Shown here: piece after piece, positions 11,641-21,989 of the stretch
Numbering within the stretch: the stretch's first letter is position 1
How the letters are laid out: each line of letters starts with the position of its first letter
Assembly: GCA_029204225.1 (NCBI GenBank)
Contig: MU832646.1
Location: 1 to 64,000, forward strand
Length of the DNA stretch: 64,000 bases
Origin: Diphasiastrum complanatum
Taxonomy: Eukaryota; Streptophyta; Lycopodiopsida; Lycopodiales; Lycopodiaceae
Direction of reading: 5' to 3'
Program-made: the position numbers and the translations under genes
The notes under the pieces: generated by a model
What the model saw: only the letters and a program-made list of their open reading frames with translations
What the model was told of the DNA's origin: nothing
The model's database searches: none

Positions 11641-11659
11641 ATAGTAGTATCAAGAGTTT

Positions 11660-12458
11660 GATCACTCTCATATATGCTTCTCTTCCTTTACTTGATATGC
11701 TATCTTGCTTCATTGAATTTTTTGGATCTCAAAGTTCAAGAAAGGTTATACTTGTTTTGTATGATGCTTATGGTATGGACATGTTTCTTGTCATTATTGA
11801 CTTAGATATGTTTCCAATACATTTTAAAAGCAAGATATTGTATTATCAAAAGTATGCTCTTGGTTCTAGTAGGAACAAGATTGAGCTTGTTACTCATGTT
11901 TTTGAAAATCATGTTTTCACATGCTTTGAGGCAAATTGTGAACTCCTCTTGAGATTAAGTGAAGCATCCAAAGTGGACACTTACATCCTTGAGAGAGTAA
12001 TTAGCCTAAAAAAGATCAAGATAGTATTTGATATCAAGATTAGATCCATCATGGATATAGTTCATTGTATGTGGACTAGTCAAGCTAGAAAGCATAATCT
12101 TGATGATCATCATTTTTTCACATCTTATGATCTTGATCTGTATGATCCTTATGAGGCTTGGAAGTCTCAAATTTCTCTATTTATCTTGCAGCCATCATGC
12201 ATGTGGAGCTTTCAAATCATAGACCATCATCAAGCATGGAGGAAGCCCATGATCATAATGGCATATTGGTGGAGTACTCTTCAAAGGTATTGGCAAGAGA
12301 TCTCTACCAAAGAGATCCTAGCATGGATATGGTGAGGGTGCTGCTATGATGGATCCCTTGGCTAATCTTCACTTCTTATGCATACCAAAGGATCCACTCA
12401 AAAAGATTTACAGACTTCTCAAGTGATCTAATACCTTTCCAAGCTATTTTTTGAGGAG
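11660..12458 (+). mobile_element. Copia 3' internal region, dispersed repeat family R1
   Basis: A stretch leading into a polypurine tract (TTGAGGAG, 12451-12458) and an LTR start at 12459, so it is the region between pol and the 3' LTR of a plus-strand copia. The first 300 bases (about 11690-11965) recur, diverged, at about 44040-44265 on plus and at 62240-62470 on minus, sharing words such as TATGCTCTTGGTTCTAGTA and GAGGCAAATTGTGAAC. The 225-codon open frame 11658-12335 spans it, but the other copies do not preserve the frame well, so I do not call a protein. Confidence 0.6.
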
Positions 12459-12598
12459 TGTGACAAATTGGCAAAAATCTAGCTTGGTATTTTTATGTTA
12501 GAAGTTTGTGAGTGAATCTCACATGTGTGGAGGATGTTCCCACATGTGGAGAATTGTAAAATAAATTAGAAATGTTTGTCATAGGGGTCTCATAAAGA
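12459..12598 (+). mobile_element. Truncated copia 3' LTR
   Basis: It starts TGTGACAAATTGGCAAA straight after a TTGAGGAG polypurine tract. About 140 bases match the start of the 795-bp LTR at 20664-21458 (opposite strand), including the paired CACATGTGTGGA and CCCACATGTGG words. After about 12598 the match stops, so the LTR is cut and the remaining 650 bases are missing. Confidence 0.8.
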
Positions 12599-12599
12599 A

Positions 12600-12914
12600 A
12601 AACAACCCAATCATCTAGTGGTTTACTTGTACCAAACGGTTTGATAAGTTCTTTTATTCATCGAGTGTATTGCTTCACTGTTTCATACTCTTCTTGGTGG
12701 CAATTTAAGTGTTGTAACTTTAGGTAATACATTAATGGCCCGACTTCCATGCAACATATTAGGTGGTTTGTCCATATCAAGATCTAAAAGACTTTCCAAA
12801 TGATCTTCAAGTCCCTAAGTTTACATGAATACTGGTTTCAGGCGCTCTTATTCTTGTGTGAAATCTATTAGGTTGTTTTAGAAGTTAATGTACTATAGTT
12901 TTTTCCATTATTTA
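12600..12914. other. Unassigned junction DNA
   Basis: About 315 bases between the truncated copia LTR and the start of similarity to the gypsy copy at 38780-40238. On the minus strand a short frame reads LEDHLESLLDLDMDKPPN, which could be a gypsy remnant but cannot be assigned. Confidence 0.35.
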
Positions 12915-13163
12915 AAAGGGTTGAATTGAAGTTTACATAAAGATTTGGTTTTCATTTTTGCTTTTGATTAAGGCAAATGTAGCTTGTTGTTGTTTTCCTC
13001 TTAAGCTTGGATTAAGCTTGCAAATAGTAGGCTTGAATTGAGCTTACAAACAATAAGATTGAATGAATAGAAGTAAATGCTTTTTATTTGCATTGAATGT
13101 AACAATTGAAGCATTTCTATCATTCTTGTATTTGCATAATAGGAAAACACACAAGCAACTCCG

Positions 13164-13976
13164 ATGGATCAGACCAATGAAAACTCAACATTTGATCTAT
13201 CAAACCCATCCAATGTGACACAAGCTCTTGAACTTTCATACCAACAAATTCAAGCCACTAATAAGCAGCTTCTTGAAACTAATCAAAGAAACCAAGACTT
13301 AGAGTCTAGGTTAGCCAACCAGAAGAAGCATGTAGTTTCACCTCCCGTAAAAGTGTTTAAGGGGGAGAAGAAAGATAGGAACTTACAAGTGGTAAGTTCT
13401 TGGCCAAATGTTTGGAACAAATACTTTGCCATGAACCAATTCCCTAAATCTGAAAAGTTATCCATTGTCACCATGTTCCTTGAAGGAAGAGCCTTAGTTT
13501 GGTGGGATGACTTAGTTGCAAAGGGCAATCAACCTTGTACATGAGATGATTTTTGCAAGCTTTTTAGGGATGATTTTCTACCACTTTTAAATGACTATGA
13601 ACACTTCCAAAAGTTGAGTCATCTAACCATGAATAAAGGTTTGGAACAATTTATTCAAGATTTTCATGAGTACCTGAATCCACTTTATAGTGATATTCCG
13701 CCTAAGGTACAAATGTTAATGTTCATTGATGGGTTACCAAAAGATTATCAAGTGGATGTTCGTAGGAACCATCCAAAAACCCTAGAAGATGCTATTAAGG
13801 CTGCAAAATACTTTGATGGCACACCTAAGCCATCTCAATTCCAACAATCCTAAGAAAACCAAGAAAAATTTTAAAAACCATCATGGTGGCAATGATAAAG
13901 CTGAAGCTCGTAAGAAGAACCTGTGCTTCAAGTGCAATGGCGAGGGTCATCTTGCACGTGATTGCATCAAATAACA
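13164..13976 (+). pseudogene. Ty3/gypsy gag, broken
   Basis: It begins MDQTNENSTFDLSNPSN and continues through a gag core with FLEGRALVWWDDLV to the zinc knuckle CFKCNGEGHLARDC (CX2CX4HX4C) near the end. The sister copy at 37889-38779 is open throughout (296 codons), which shows two defects here. First, a TGG-to-TGA stop at 13542, where the sister has the Trp of CTWDDF. Second, a deletion of roughly 80 bases near 13838, joining KPS to QFQQS and shifting the frame. Gag would build the virus-like particle and its knuckle would bind RNA. Confidence 0.9.
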
Positions 13977-14059
13977 AGCTTCAATCTCAGGTAATCTATC
14001 TCGAAGTAATGAGATGGATGTTTGTTTCCTTAGTTCTTTAGTTTTTGGTCCTAATGACC

Positions 14060-14340
14060 TTTTTGCATTAAAGGTAAAGTTAATGATCAACTTGTTAATG
14101 TTCTTTTTGACACGGGATCCACTCATAACTTTTTTAATGTAAATTTGGTGCAGACGATAAACCTTCCTACCAGAAAAAGTGAGAAAAATAACCATGTGAC
14201 AATGGCATCGGGAAGTAATTCCGATTTGATGGATTTTATTGTTCCTGATGTAGAATTGCACATTCAGAATTATTCTGAAAAACTAGAATTCCATGTTGTT
14301 CAATTAGCTAATGTAGATATTGTTCTTCGGCAACAATGAT
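14060..14340 (+). pseudogene. Ty3/gypsy aspartic protease remnant
   Basis: In the frame running into 14145-14339, the sequence LFDTGSTHNFFNVNLV carries the DTGS active-site tetrad of a retropepsin, followed by DIVLRQQ, where an intact gypsy protease would have the second conserved block (normally ending with DVVLG.DWL). The frame stops at 14337, and a degenerate linker with further stops leads to RT. The sister copy at 37.8 kb has lost this whole segment. Confidence 0.75.
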
Positions 14341-14559
14341 ATTTTGATAAGAACAAGTCATTGAGAATTGATTTTGTTGAAAAATCTTTATCTTTTATAC
14401 ATGAGAATTCTTTAATTAAGATCAAGGCTAGTTTAAGTGTTGACACTAAAAATGTTAACCCTTATTCTAAACAGGAACTTAATTCTATTATGAAGAATTC
14501 CGATTTTAAAGTTTATTCATAATGATATCATTTGCTGCAATGATGATGAACTTAATGCC

Positions 14560-15568
14560 ATGAATATACCCAGTGAGAACACTACAGAATTCGAAGCCTA
14601 TAATGAACTTAGGCAAGAATTCAATGATGTTTTTTTAGACCTTCCTGTAGGTTTACCACCAGAAAGGACAGTTGATCATAAAATTGACCTAAACCCTGGA
14701 GCAATTCCAATCGCACAGCATCCTTATAGGATGAGTGCATCGGAAGAGGCTGAGGTAAATAGGCAATTACATGATTACTTGAAAAAGGGGTGGGTACAAC
14801 CTAGTAAGTCTCCTTGGGCATCACCAGTGGTTCTGGTGGCCAAGAAAGATGGGACTATAAGGTTTTGCGTCGACTATAAGAAATTAAACAAGGTAACCGT
14901 TAAGAATAGATATCCACTGCCACGGATGGATGATCTAATAGACTATTTTGGTGGTGCTGGGTACTTTACCAAGATAGATCGAAGATCGGGCTACCATCAG
15001 ATATGCATTAAGGCAGAAGATATACCAAAAACCGAGTTTCGAACTCGCTTTGGTCACTACGAATTTTTGGTATTGCCTTTTGGTTTGACCAATGCACCAA
15101 CAACTTTCCAACAGATGATGAACGATTTGTTCAGGCCATATTTGGGAAGATTCATAGTGGTATTCTTAGATGATATCCTAGTGTTTAGTAAGACTTTGGC
15201 GAAACATAAAGAACATCTTAGGATTGTCTTGGACATCCTAAGAAGGGAAAAGCTCTTTGCCAAGGAGTCTAAGTGTGACTTTTTAGCTAAGGAATTGTCC
15301 TACTTGGGGCATAAGATTTCCAAATGGGGAGTGGAGATTGAGGCTGATCGTATCCAGAGGGTTATTGATTGGCCTATTCTCACCACAGTCCGGAAAATCA
15401 AGTCTTTCTTGGGATTTGTAGGGTTCTTTTGTCGGCATATTCCCCAATTTGCTTGATTGGCATTTCCCTTTACCCAGGCCTTGAAAGGCTATAATAAGCT
15501 AAGCCGGAGGGCTAAGAGTCCACTAGTGGTGTGGACGGAGGATATGAATAATTGTTTTGAGTTGCTTA
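14560..15568 (+). pseudogene. Ty3/gypsy reverse transcriptase, nearly complete
   Basis: The 298-codon frame (14560-15456) covers a full RT: VDHKIDLNPGAIPIAQHPYR at the N-terminal edge, [44 protein letters not shown] (first catalytic Asp), LPFGLTNAPTTFQ, and the active-site box VVFLDDILVFS with the Asp pair. The connection domain FLGFVGFFCRHIPQFA follows. A CGA-to-TGA change ends the frame at 15454-15456; the sister copy still has CGA there. The reading resumes in frame for about 100 bases before the LTR-like insertion. The catalytic residues are intact, but the gene is not expressible as it stands. Confidence 0.92.
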
Positions 15569-15569
15569 A

Positions 15570-16305
15570 TGTGAAAATGTCAAAATCGTGCTTGATCTAG
15601 GCCAAAATCATGTACATATTATGTTTACACATGTGTGGAGCCTATTCCCATGTGTGAATTAAATGCATTTATCATTTAGATGAGTCATATAGGTTGTACA
15701 TACCATTTCATTTGAGATCTAGTGGCTAAAATGGCCAAAATCTAGTTTTCTAGCTATATGCCATTTGGCATCATTGTATTGGTAGGAAAAGCTATTTCAC
15801 ATGGATAGGAGTGATCTCACACGTGCCAAGGACTGCTCACATGTGTCAAAACATCAGTAGTAGGTGAGATCCAACTTATAGTAGATATTTGTGCAAGTCT
15901 CTATAAATTAGAAAAAATTGCCTAAAATCAAGAGAGGTGGCTATAAGTTAGGAAACTTGGTCCATGTGCCATATTGATGATTATTGGTGGATTCTTTGAT
16001 GAGTAGGCACTCTCACACGTGCCAAATCAGCTAAGTAAGCATCAGCTCTTGTGTATATATAGTGGCCCATTTGGCCATAATTGACATGGAAGCTAAATCT
16101 TGGTTTTGGTGTATTTTTTGAGTAATCTCTCCATTTGTCTTGCTATTTTATGCATTGCTTGGGTTCTTAGCTTAGTATACTTCATACTCAGCCTACTGTC
16201 CGTACATGTGAAACCAGCAAGCTCAACTTTTGGTCATAAATGATTGTTCTTGTTAGATTTCTTCATCTAGATTTGATCTAAATGCTATCTAATCTTATGT
16301 AGACA
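15570..16305 (+). mobile_element. Solo-LTR-like insertion (copia type) in gypsy RNase H
   Basis: Gypsy sequence breaks at GTTGCTTA (ends 15569) and resumes at TTTAAAGGGG (16309). The 736 bases between begin TGTGAAAATGTC, end TGTAGACA, contain ACACATGTGTGGA near 15630 and a TATATATAG box at 16054, and look like one copia LTR. By comparison with the intact sister copy, about 300 bp of RNase H is missing at the site, so this is not a clean insertion. No target duplication is visible. Confidence 0.6.
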
Positions 16306-16746
16306 TATTTAAAGGGGAGGCAAGCTAGATGGGCTGAGCTGATGCAAATCTTTGACTTTTCTATACGTTATTGTAAAGGAAGTCAAAATACTCTAGCGGA
16401 TGCTTTGAGTCGGTTATCGATTATTAATCAGTTGTGCTTTATTGTTAGAGAACCGGAGTTGTTTCAGTCTCTTCAACGACTATATGAGTCCAATCCTTTT
16501 TTTGGAAAGTATTGGCAACAAGTAATTTTGGGAGTCGATTCAAGTTTGCAAGATTCCTCGAATAAGGGAAAGACTGAAACGAATTTCCTAATTCGAAACA
16601 GGATTTTGTTTTGTAAAGGAAAGGTGTGTGTACTGGAGAATGACACTGTAAGGGCCCAAATCTTGCGTGAGTGTCATGATAGTCCATGTGTAGGACATCT
16701 GGTAAACAAAGAACACTTGACTTAGTTCGAAGACAATTTTGGTTGC
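16306..16746 (+). pseudogene. Ty3/gypsy RNase H end and integrase zinc region
   Basis: The frame 16342-16725 begins MQIFDFSIRYCKGSQNTLAD, the end of RNase H with the hallmark ADALSRL, and continues to an integrase N-terminal zinc-binding segment ending HDSPCVGHL. The sister copy has CAGHPGIQRMLDLV here, so the HHCC motif is partly degraded in this copy. Similarity ends at 16746, at a junction to copia-like sequence. Confidence 0.85.
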
Positions 16747-17373
16747 AGGTTATTGAAGACTCAAGTAAAGGCAAAGGAGCAACAAGTATGCCTTGTTCAA
16801 ACCTACTTTACTCATCTAACTTTATGTTTGAGCTAATCTATGATCATCTTTTTGTATCCAATGGATCTTGAAGAAGGACTAGCGCTACCTACTAGTTATA
16901 TGGAGTCTTATGGAGCTGGCTTAGAATCATTTTTGTACTCTTTTACTCATGGATTTCCAAGGCTTGATGGTTCTTCATGTCAAGAAGGCAATGAAGACTC
17001 ATTCATGGTGATTTTGACACATACATTTCACAAGAAGTGAAATATGGAGAGGACATGCAAACAGGAATTCATCACTTTCATTTGTTACATGTTTGCTGCT
17101 GTTTTACAGAGATTTCAAAGGTGGAAACATGGAGGAATCATTCCATTCCCATTATATGTTATTCTTCATGTACTAGTTTCATCTTGAAGTGTAAAATTGA
17201 TGTAAGAAATAGTAAAACATCCAATATGGACACTATTATCTATATCAATTATAAAGTTTATTGTTTTGTACATATTAGGATCATTGAGAGGAGATCTATC
17301 CTTAGGATGGAAATAATTCTTAAGTTAGATCAAAGTAGTGTTGTAAAACTAGCAAGTAAAGTTGAAGAGGGAG
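16747..17373 (+). mobile_element. Copia 3' internal region without pol
   Basis: This runs up to a polypurine tract (GAAGAGGGAG) and an LTR start at 17374. Its first 130 bases resemble 55926-56090, sharing the pattern GTT.TTGAAG..TCAAGTAA and GGATCTTG.AGA.GGA. I see no pol motif. Open frames at 16840-17040 and 17037-17378 are not recognisable. Confidence 0.5.
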
Positions 17374-17810
17374 TGTGAAAATTGTCAACATTTCCTGGCT
17401 AGTTTTAGGCCAAATTTGGTATTTTTGGCACATAGTTTTGGATCTATCCTTTCACATGTATGTAAGAGGCCTAGATACTTTTATTCTAGTATATATTTCA
17501 TATTGAAGAAGTCTCAAACTTCAGGACCTTCGAAATGACACCAAAATCATGTTATTTGGACATATAGGCCAAAATTGGCTGTTTTAGGCTACTGGTGTCC
17601 TAAAATTGGGTCCTAAATTTTAGAGAGAGGAGAGAGAGTCATCTCTCTCACCTATATTAGGCTGAAATTCGTGGAGAATAGGTTGGTCTATTGTATGATT
17701 CATTGAGATCAATAGATCATTGTCATTGTTTCTTCCTCCATTGAGAGCATTGTCTTGTGTATTGTGTATTGTGTTCAAGCTTTTGTGTATGATCTTAAGA
17801 GGTTTCCAAA
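17374..17810 (+). mobile_element. Copia 3' LTR (right end approximate)
   Basis: It starts TGTGAAAATTGTCAACA right after the polypurine tract. It contains an AGAGAGAGGAGAGAGAG patch near 17620 and a T/G-rich stretch with repeated TTGTGTAT near 17755, typical of transcribed LTR regions. No second copy allows the end to be fixed. Confidence 0.55.
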
Positions 17811-18500
17811 AGTGGTAGGCTGATGTTGGGTATCCTTTTTGCTGCTATTTTTGGCTGCCATCAGTGCCTTTTATTAGCTTCTTTTGTCTCTTGAATGCTT
17901 TGTCAAGTTCATGTGTATCAAAAGTAGCATTAAGATGCTTTGCCATTTCTAGCTTTTGTAGCTTGTTGTGCAAAGATCTTAGCCAAGTATTTTGGGAGTT
18001 TGGATCCATTCAAGATCCACTTTTTTCATAGGTTTCTTACCAGTAACTCTTTGCCAACAACAATCTCACCTTGATATATTTTTTTCACATCTGCATCACG
18101 GGTACGAACCAAAGGTTCCCTTTCTTAAAATTGTTCAATCATCATCACACAAGGGTTCTCGAAAGAAAACTTCTTATTGGTAATATCCAATGAGTCTTCT
18201 GACTCCCAATCAGTGTCTGAAACAAAAGCCCTTTCACTGACTGGTATGTCAGAGTAACCATTGTTTTCCTTTTACCATTTTTAGAAATTAAATGTCCAAA
18301 AGGAGATGTCAATTAGACATTATGTAATACAAATTCGTGACCTGCCCAATAACATCTCATAACATTATTTGCTCGTCTATATCCTTATAACATGGAAGTC
18401 GAATTGGGCCACCATACCAACAACAATCATTGGTAAGGTATAAATTACTCCTCCTTTCAATCTAGAATTATCTACAAGCTTAAGCATCATGTTAGTGCCT
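17811..18500. other. Unassigned; possibly gypsy linker
   Basis: No recognisable domain. Because a gypsy protease remnant on the minus strand lies immediately to the right, this may be its downstream protease-RT linker, but frames are broken and I could not match it to the linkers at 11.2 or 45.1 kb. Confidence 0.35.
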
Positions 18501-18502
18501 TC

Positions 18503-18956
18503 TTATAGAGTCAGATTCAATTTGCTTGCCAAATCTGCACTCATCACATTAACAATAGCACCTGCATCCACAATGGCATTGGGTACCAACAATCTATCAA
18601 CGATGCCATCCACTTTGGGATAGTTTCGCTCAATTCCATTATCAGTGTCTCTATCCACTTCTACCACGACCGACTTTTGTGAATCAAGCCATTGTATCCA
18701 CAAAACTTCCGTCAACACTCTTTTGATTGTTAGCATCATCTAAGGATAGATATACAATGGCCTTGCTCTAACATTTGAATAGCCACTCTTTTGGAAGTTC
18801 ATGTTGGCAGTAGGGCTTGAGACATATCTAGACTGATGTCCTTCATCCATTGGCCACCATTTATTGGCTGAAAATCATAGAACTTTCAATATCGAGCATG
18901 TGTCATAGCCTCCTCTAAAGTGTGAGGATTTGACCGTCTCACTGCTATTTGTATTG
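18503..18956 (-). pseudogene. Ty3/gypsy gag end and protease remnant
   Basis: Reading down the minus strand, a decayed frame near 18956-18890 gives IQIAVRRSNPHTLEEAMTHA, like the gag C-terminal domain (compare VRRNHPKTLEDAI in the gag at 13.7 kb). Then the frame 18503-18739 contains VPNAIVDAGAIVNVMSADLA, a retropepsin active-site region in which the usual DSGA/DTGA/DGGA is DAGA. Gly in place of the first variable residue is common in plants; Ala is unusual. The piece is truncated on both sides. Confidence 0.65.
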
Positions 18957-19477
18957 CTAATTTTCAAGAGCCTCCATAGGCTTATGGAATGTCAAGAGAC
19001 TCCTTCCATAACCTATGACTCTTTGAATGCCTTTCTTGTGAGAATTGGGAACTCAATGGACACTTTAGAAGGGCGCCCTCCTACTTGGTCCCATTGCCCA
19101 GGTTGTGCAAATATACTTTGGTCCTAGACCAAAAAAGTGATATGGTTCAAGGTTGATGCCCAAGGTTTAGAAAAATAGTCATCCAATGACTTTCTAATAC
19201 CTCTCTAGGTTCCATACCTCCATCCAAGGCATAGACACCTACCTGCCCTTTACCAAGGACATTAGTACCTTAATCTAAGGAACCTAACCTTAATACTAAG
19301 GATACTCCTTATCCAAGGGTCACATGACTCCATTACCTCAGACTAAGGTATAGTCACTTGCATGCCCTTCTCCAAGGGCACATACGCTTAATCCTAAGGG
19401 TACCTTGCTATTTAGCCCCCAACACTAAATGGACTATTAGGGGTCTGAAGTACTTCTAGTTACATAGGTATGTAACA
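18957..19477 (-). mobile_element. Partial gypsy LTR inserted in copia gag
   Basis: It matches 34930-35446 closely, including TTTCAAGAGCC, GGGGCGCCCTCCTACTTGG and the repeated 'accttaa..ctaagggtac' segments. On the minus strand it begins TGTTACATACCTATG at 19477. It represents only the first half of the 1,082-bp LTR of the gypsy at 34.4-40.2 kb. The copia gag frame breaks off exactly at 19478, so the LTR, or its parent element, inserted there and was later truncated at 18957. Confidence 0.85.
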
Positions 19478-19928
19478 CTTGGACTAGCTCACTTTGATTG
19501 ATTGAGTCACCAATACATGCAAGCTCCCTATAAATATTCTTGACTTTCAAAACATAATTAGATGCACTCTCATCACTCTTTTGACTACTTTGAAAGATTT
19601 GATTTCTAAGAGTGAGGAGCCTAGAGGTGTTCTTAGCCTCATAGATAGTCTTGAGACAATCCCAAGCTTCTTTGGCTGTACTGCAAGTACCAATTTCCCT
19701 CAATATCTCATTAGAGACATTCATCTTAATGTAGTGGAGATCCATTCTAGCTCTCTTCTTGTACTTTTGTACTCCTTGGAAGACTTGAGGCTCCTCCTCA
19801 ATCCCAACTACAATGTCCATCACGTCTTGGAGTATCAAGATTGACTCCATCCTCAACTTCCATATTGAATAATTGGAAGTGAAAAATCTCTCACTTGGTT
19901 CCAACAAGTATGAATCCATTAAAGCCAT
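19478..19928 (-). pseudogene. Ty1/copia gag, N-terminal part
   Basis: The open frame starts MALMDSYLLEPSERF at 19928. It contains NYSIWKLRMESIL, the conserved Trp-Lys segment at the start of copia gag, and the UBN2-type core with AKEAWDCLKTIYE and NYVLKVKNIYREL. The coding part is cut at 19478 by a gypsy LTR, so the last 13 codons of the open frame are LTR sequence. Zinc knuckle, protease and pol are absent. It belongs with the LTR and primer binding site at 20651-21458. Confidence 0.9.
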
Positions 19929-20650
19929 GTAAAGTGGAAAGAAACAAAAGTTATGAACAAAAAATGTTGTTTCTCTCTCATTATAGGATCCAATAATGGT
20001 GTGCTACACTCTTCTATACAAGATTATGAGATGATTCTCACTAGCTCTACCAATCTCCCCAAAACTAGATCTACTTCACATCAAATGATGGAGTATGGAC
20101 AAAGTTAGGATAAAACCTCTTAGCACATGTGAAATATACTAAGAAACCAAATTTGACAATGATATTGCATGAAACAAAATGGTAAGATCTCAAAACAGTG
20201 CCTAGATCTCAAATAGATAAGATTGAACATCATTCAACTGTGATTTGGGATCAACCAAGCAATCTCTTGACCAAACCAAATGTGTCCACCTAGGTCCAGG
20301 TGCCCTACCTAACCCTCTTCAAAAGCTTATAATTTTTGATTGGCTCAACCAAATGGAATGAAACTGATTGCATCAAAAACTAGAAGACACTAGTTTTAAA
20401 ACAAGCTATCTAGCAAGATTTTTGGATACAACATGAATGAGAACTCTCAAATTGAAATTGGATGTTCATCAAACGTGTCTGAGCACTTGATTCCGTACAG
20501 TACCAGGTCAGACCCAATCAATGCCCTATTGATATCTTTTGATCCAAAATTGAACAAGATAGCTAGGAAAATGGATCTTGACAATTTCTAGGTCAATATT
20601 GGTGGAAAATTTTTATACTAATGGATGGAAATGCATGGTAACCTTAGGTA
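19929..20650 (-). other. Copia untranslated leader
   Basis: About 720 bases between the primer binding site and gag start on the minus strand. No open frame of interest; no repeats seen. Confidence 0.6.
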
Positions 20651-20663
20651 GGCTCTGATACCA
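20651..20663 (-). promoter_or_regulatory. Copia primer binding site (tRNA-iMet type)
   Basis: The minus strand reads TGGTATCAGAGCC immediately after the LTR end ATTCACA. This complements the 3' end of plant initiator tRNA-Met and would prime minus-strand DNA synthesis. Confidence 0.85.
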
Positions 20664-21458
20664 TGTGAATCTCACAAGTGTAGAGTGCCCACTACATGTG
20701 ATTTAGATCTCTAAGTGTGTGGCTGCACAATGATCAAGATTAGATTGAGATTCAAGATCTATCTAGCTCTCAATGGCAAAAACACACGACTACATCGTTC
20801 CAAAATAAAACTAAGTAAAAACAAGCTGCTCTCCTCGGGTAGAGAGAGAATCCTACAAATAGCTCTCGGGTAGAAAGAGAATGCTAGAAAACACTTTGAT
20901 CCAAAATCTCACTTGATCTCAAAATCAATTAGCATAGAATGGGAAGTACAATGATACTAATAGATCCACGAGCTAATTCTAACTCAAACATGATTGGACC
21001 TCATATTTACAACCTCTTAATCCTATTGGACCATTGATGCATCCACCTCTAAATTCTATTGGTCCATTCACAAGCCTATCTCAAATCCTATTGGACCATT
21101 GATGCTTCCACCTCTAAATTCTATTGGACCTCTTGAACTTTGACTTGTCACACATCAAACTAACTAAAGGCACTTGTCAAGAACCTATTTAGCACAAGTT
21201 TCACCTCCTACACTACTTTGGCTCAATAGAGGCATTACATGTGGATTTGACCAATTTGCCATCTATGCCACTTTTTGACCCTATCAGCATTCTACACAAA
21301 GATGCTTGACCATAAAACTTTATGACACCCCCTATGACAAACATTTCTAATTTATTTTACAATTCTCCACATGTGGGAACATCTTCCACACATGTGAGAT
21401 TCACTCACAAACTTCTAACATAAAAATATCAAGCTAGATTTTTTGCCAATTTCTCACA
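20664..21458 (-). mobile_element. Copia 5' LTR, 795 bp, complete
   Basis: On the minus strand it starts TGTGAGAAATTGGC and ends GATTCACA, followed by a primer binding site. It contains paired CACATGTGTGG/CCCACATGTGG words near the start, repeated CTATTGG..CATTGATG segments (three copies of a 'TCCTATTGGACCATTGATGC' type unit at about 21020-21110) and two copies of a TCTCGGGTAGA.AGAGAAT unit (20836-20890). The 3' LTR is absent from the window. Confidence 0.85.
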
Positions 21459-21989
21459 GTAGGGAGGTGTCATTTTAATGAAGCTTTAGCGCATTACAAT
21501 TTGAGAAGCTATGGGGCTATTTTGAAGGTTATGATGCCCTTTCTTCTAGTTTTGCTTCAATTTTTCTTGCTTGCATCTATTCAATTTGTCTTTAGGTAGT
21601 GTGTTAATCTTTCTACCTTCATTAGGAGCTTGATTAAGCTTTGTGGGGAAGTGTTGTTTTGAGGTTCCATTTTTGTAGTATAGTTTGGTTTTATTTAGCA
21701 TCATACTGATCAGTTCCTAGTTTTTTCATGAGGTTTTGAAGACTATGACAAAATATAGCGATGTTGAGAGTTGTATTGGTTGTGTTTTATGTCCTGGGAT
21801 TGCTTGTCCATCTTTTGATCTTCATCCATCTGAAGTTCACAATGATTTGCAAGAGGATGTTCCTATGAAACATGTTATTGGTGAGCCTTCTAAGATTATT
21901 GAAAGGAATGGAATGATGTGAATGCTTGTAGAACAATTGATCAGACAGATCTTGATTCTACTAACAAAGTGCACAGTTTACTTGACAAA
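21459..21989. other. Unassigned DNA between two copia elements
   Basis: Flanking sequence outside the LTR at 21458. An open frame at 21736-21921 has no recognisable motif. Confidence 0.35.

Larger units (their letters stand above)
12915..16746 (+). mobile_element. Ty3/gypsy element, plus-strand copy, no LTRs
   Basis: From about 12915 this matches, in reverse, the leader, gag and pol of the minus-strand gypsy at 34365-40238, so both are copies of one family. Order: leader 12915-13163, gag 13164-13976, protease about 14060-14340, RT 14560-15568, then an LTR-like insertion (15570-16305), then RNase H end and integrase zinc region 16306-16744. It stops at about 16746, where the other copy continues into integrase. 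Neither LTR is present. Compared with its sister it keeps the protease and full RT but has lost about 300 bp of RNase H, about 80 bp of gag and nearly all of integrase. Confidence 0.85.
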
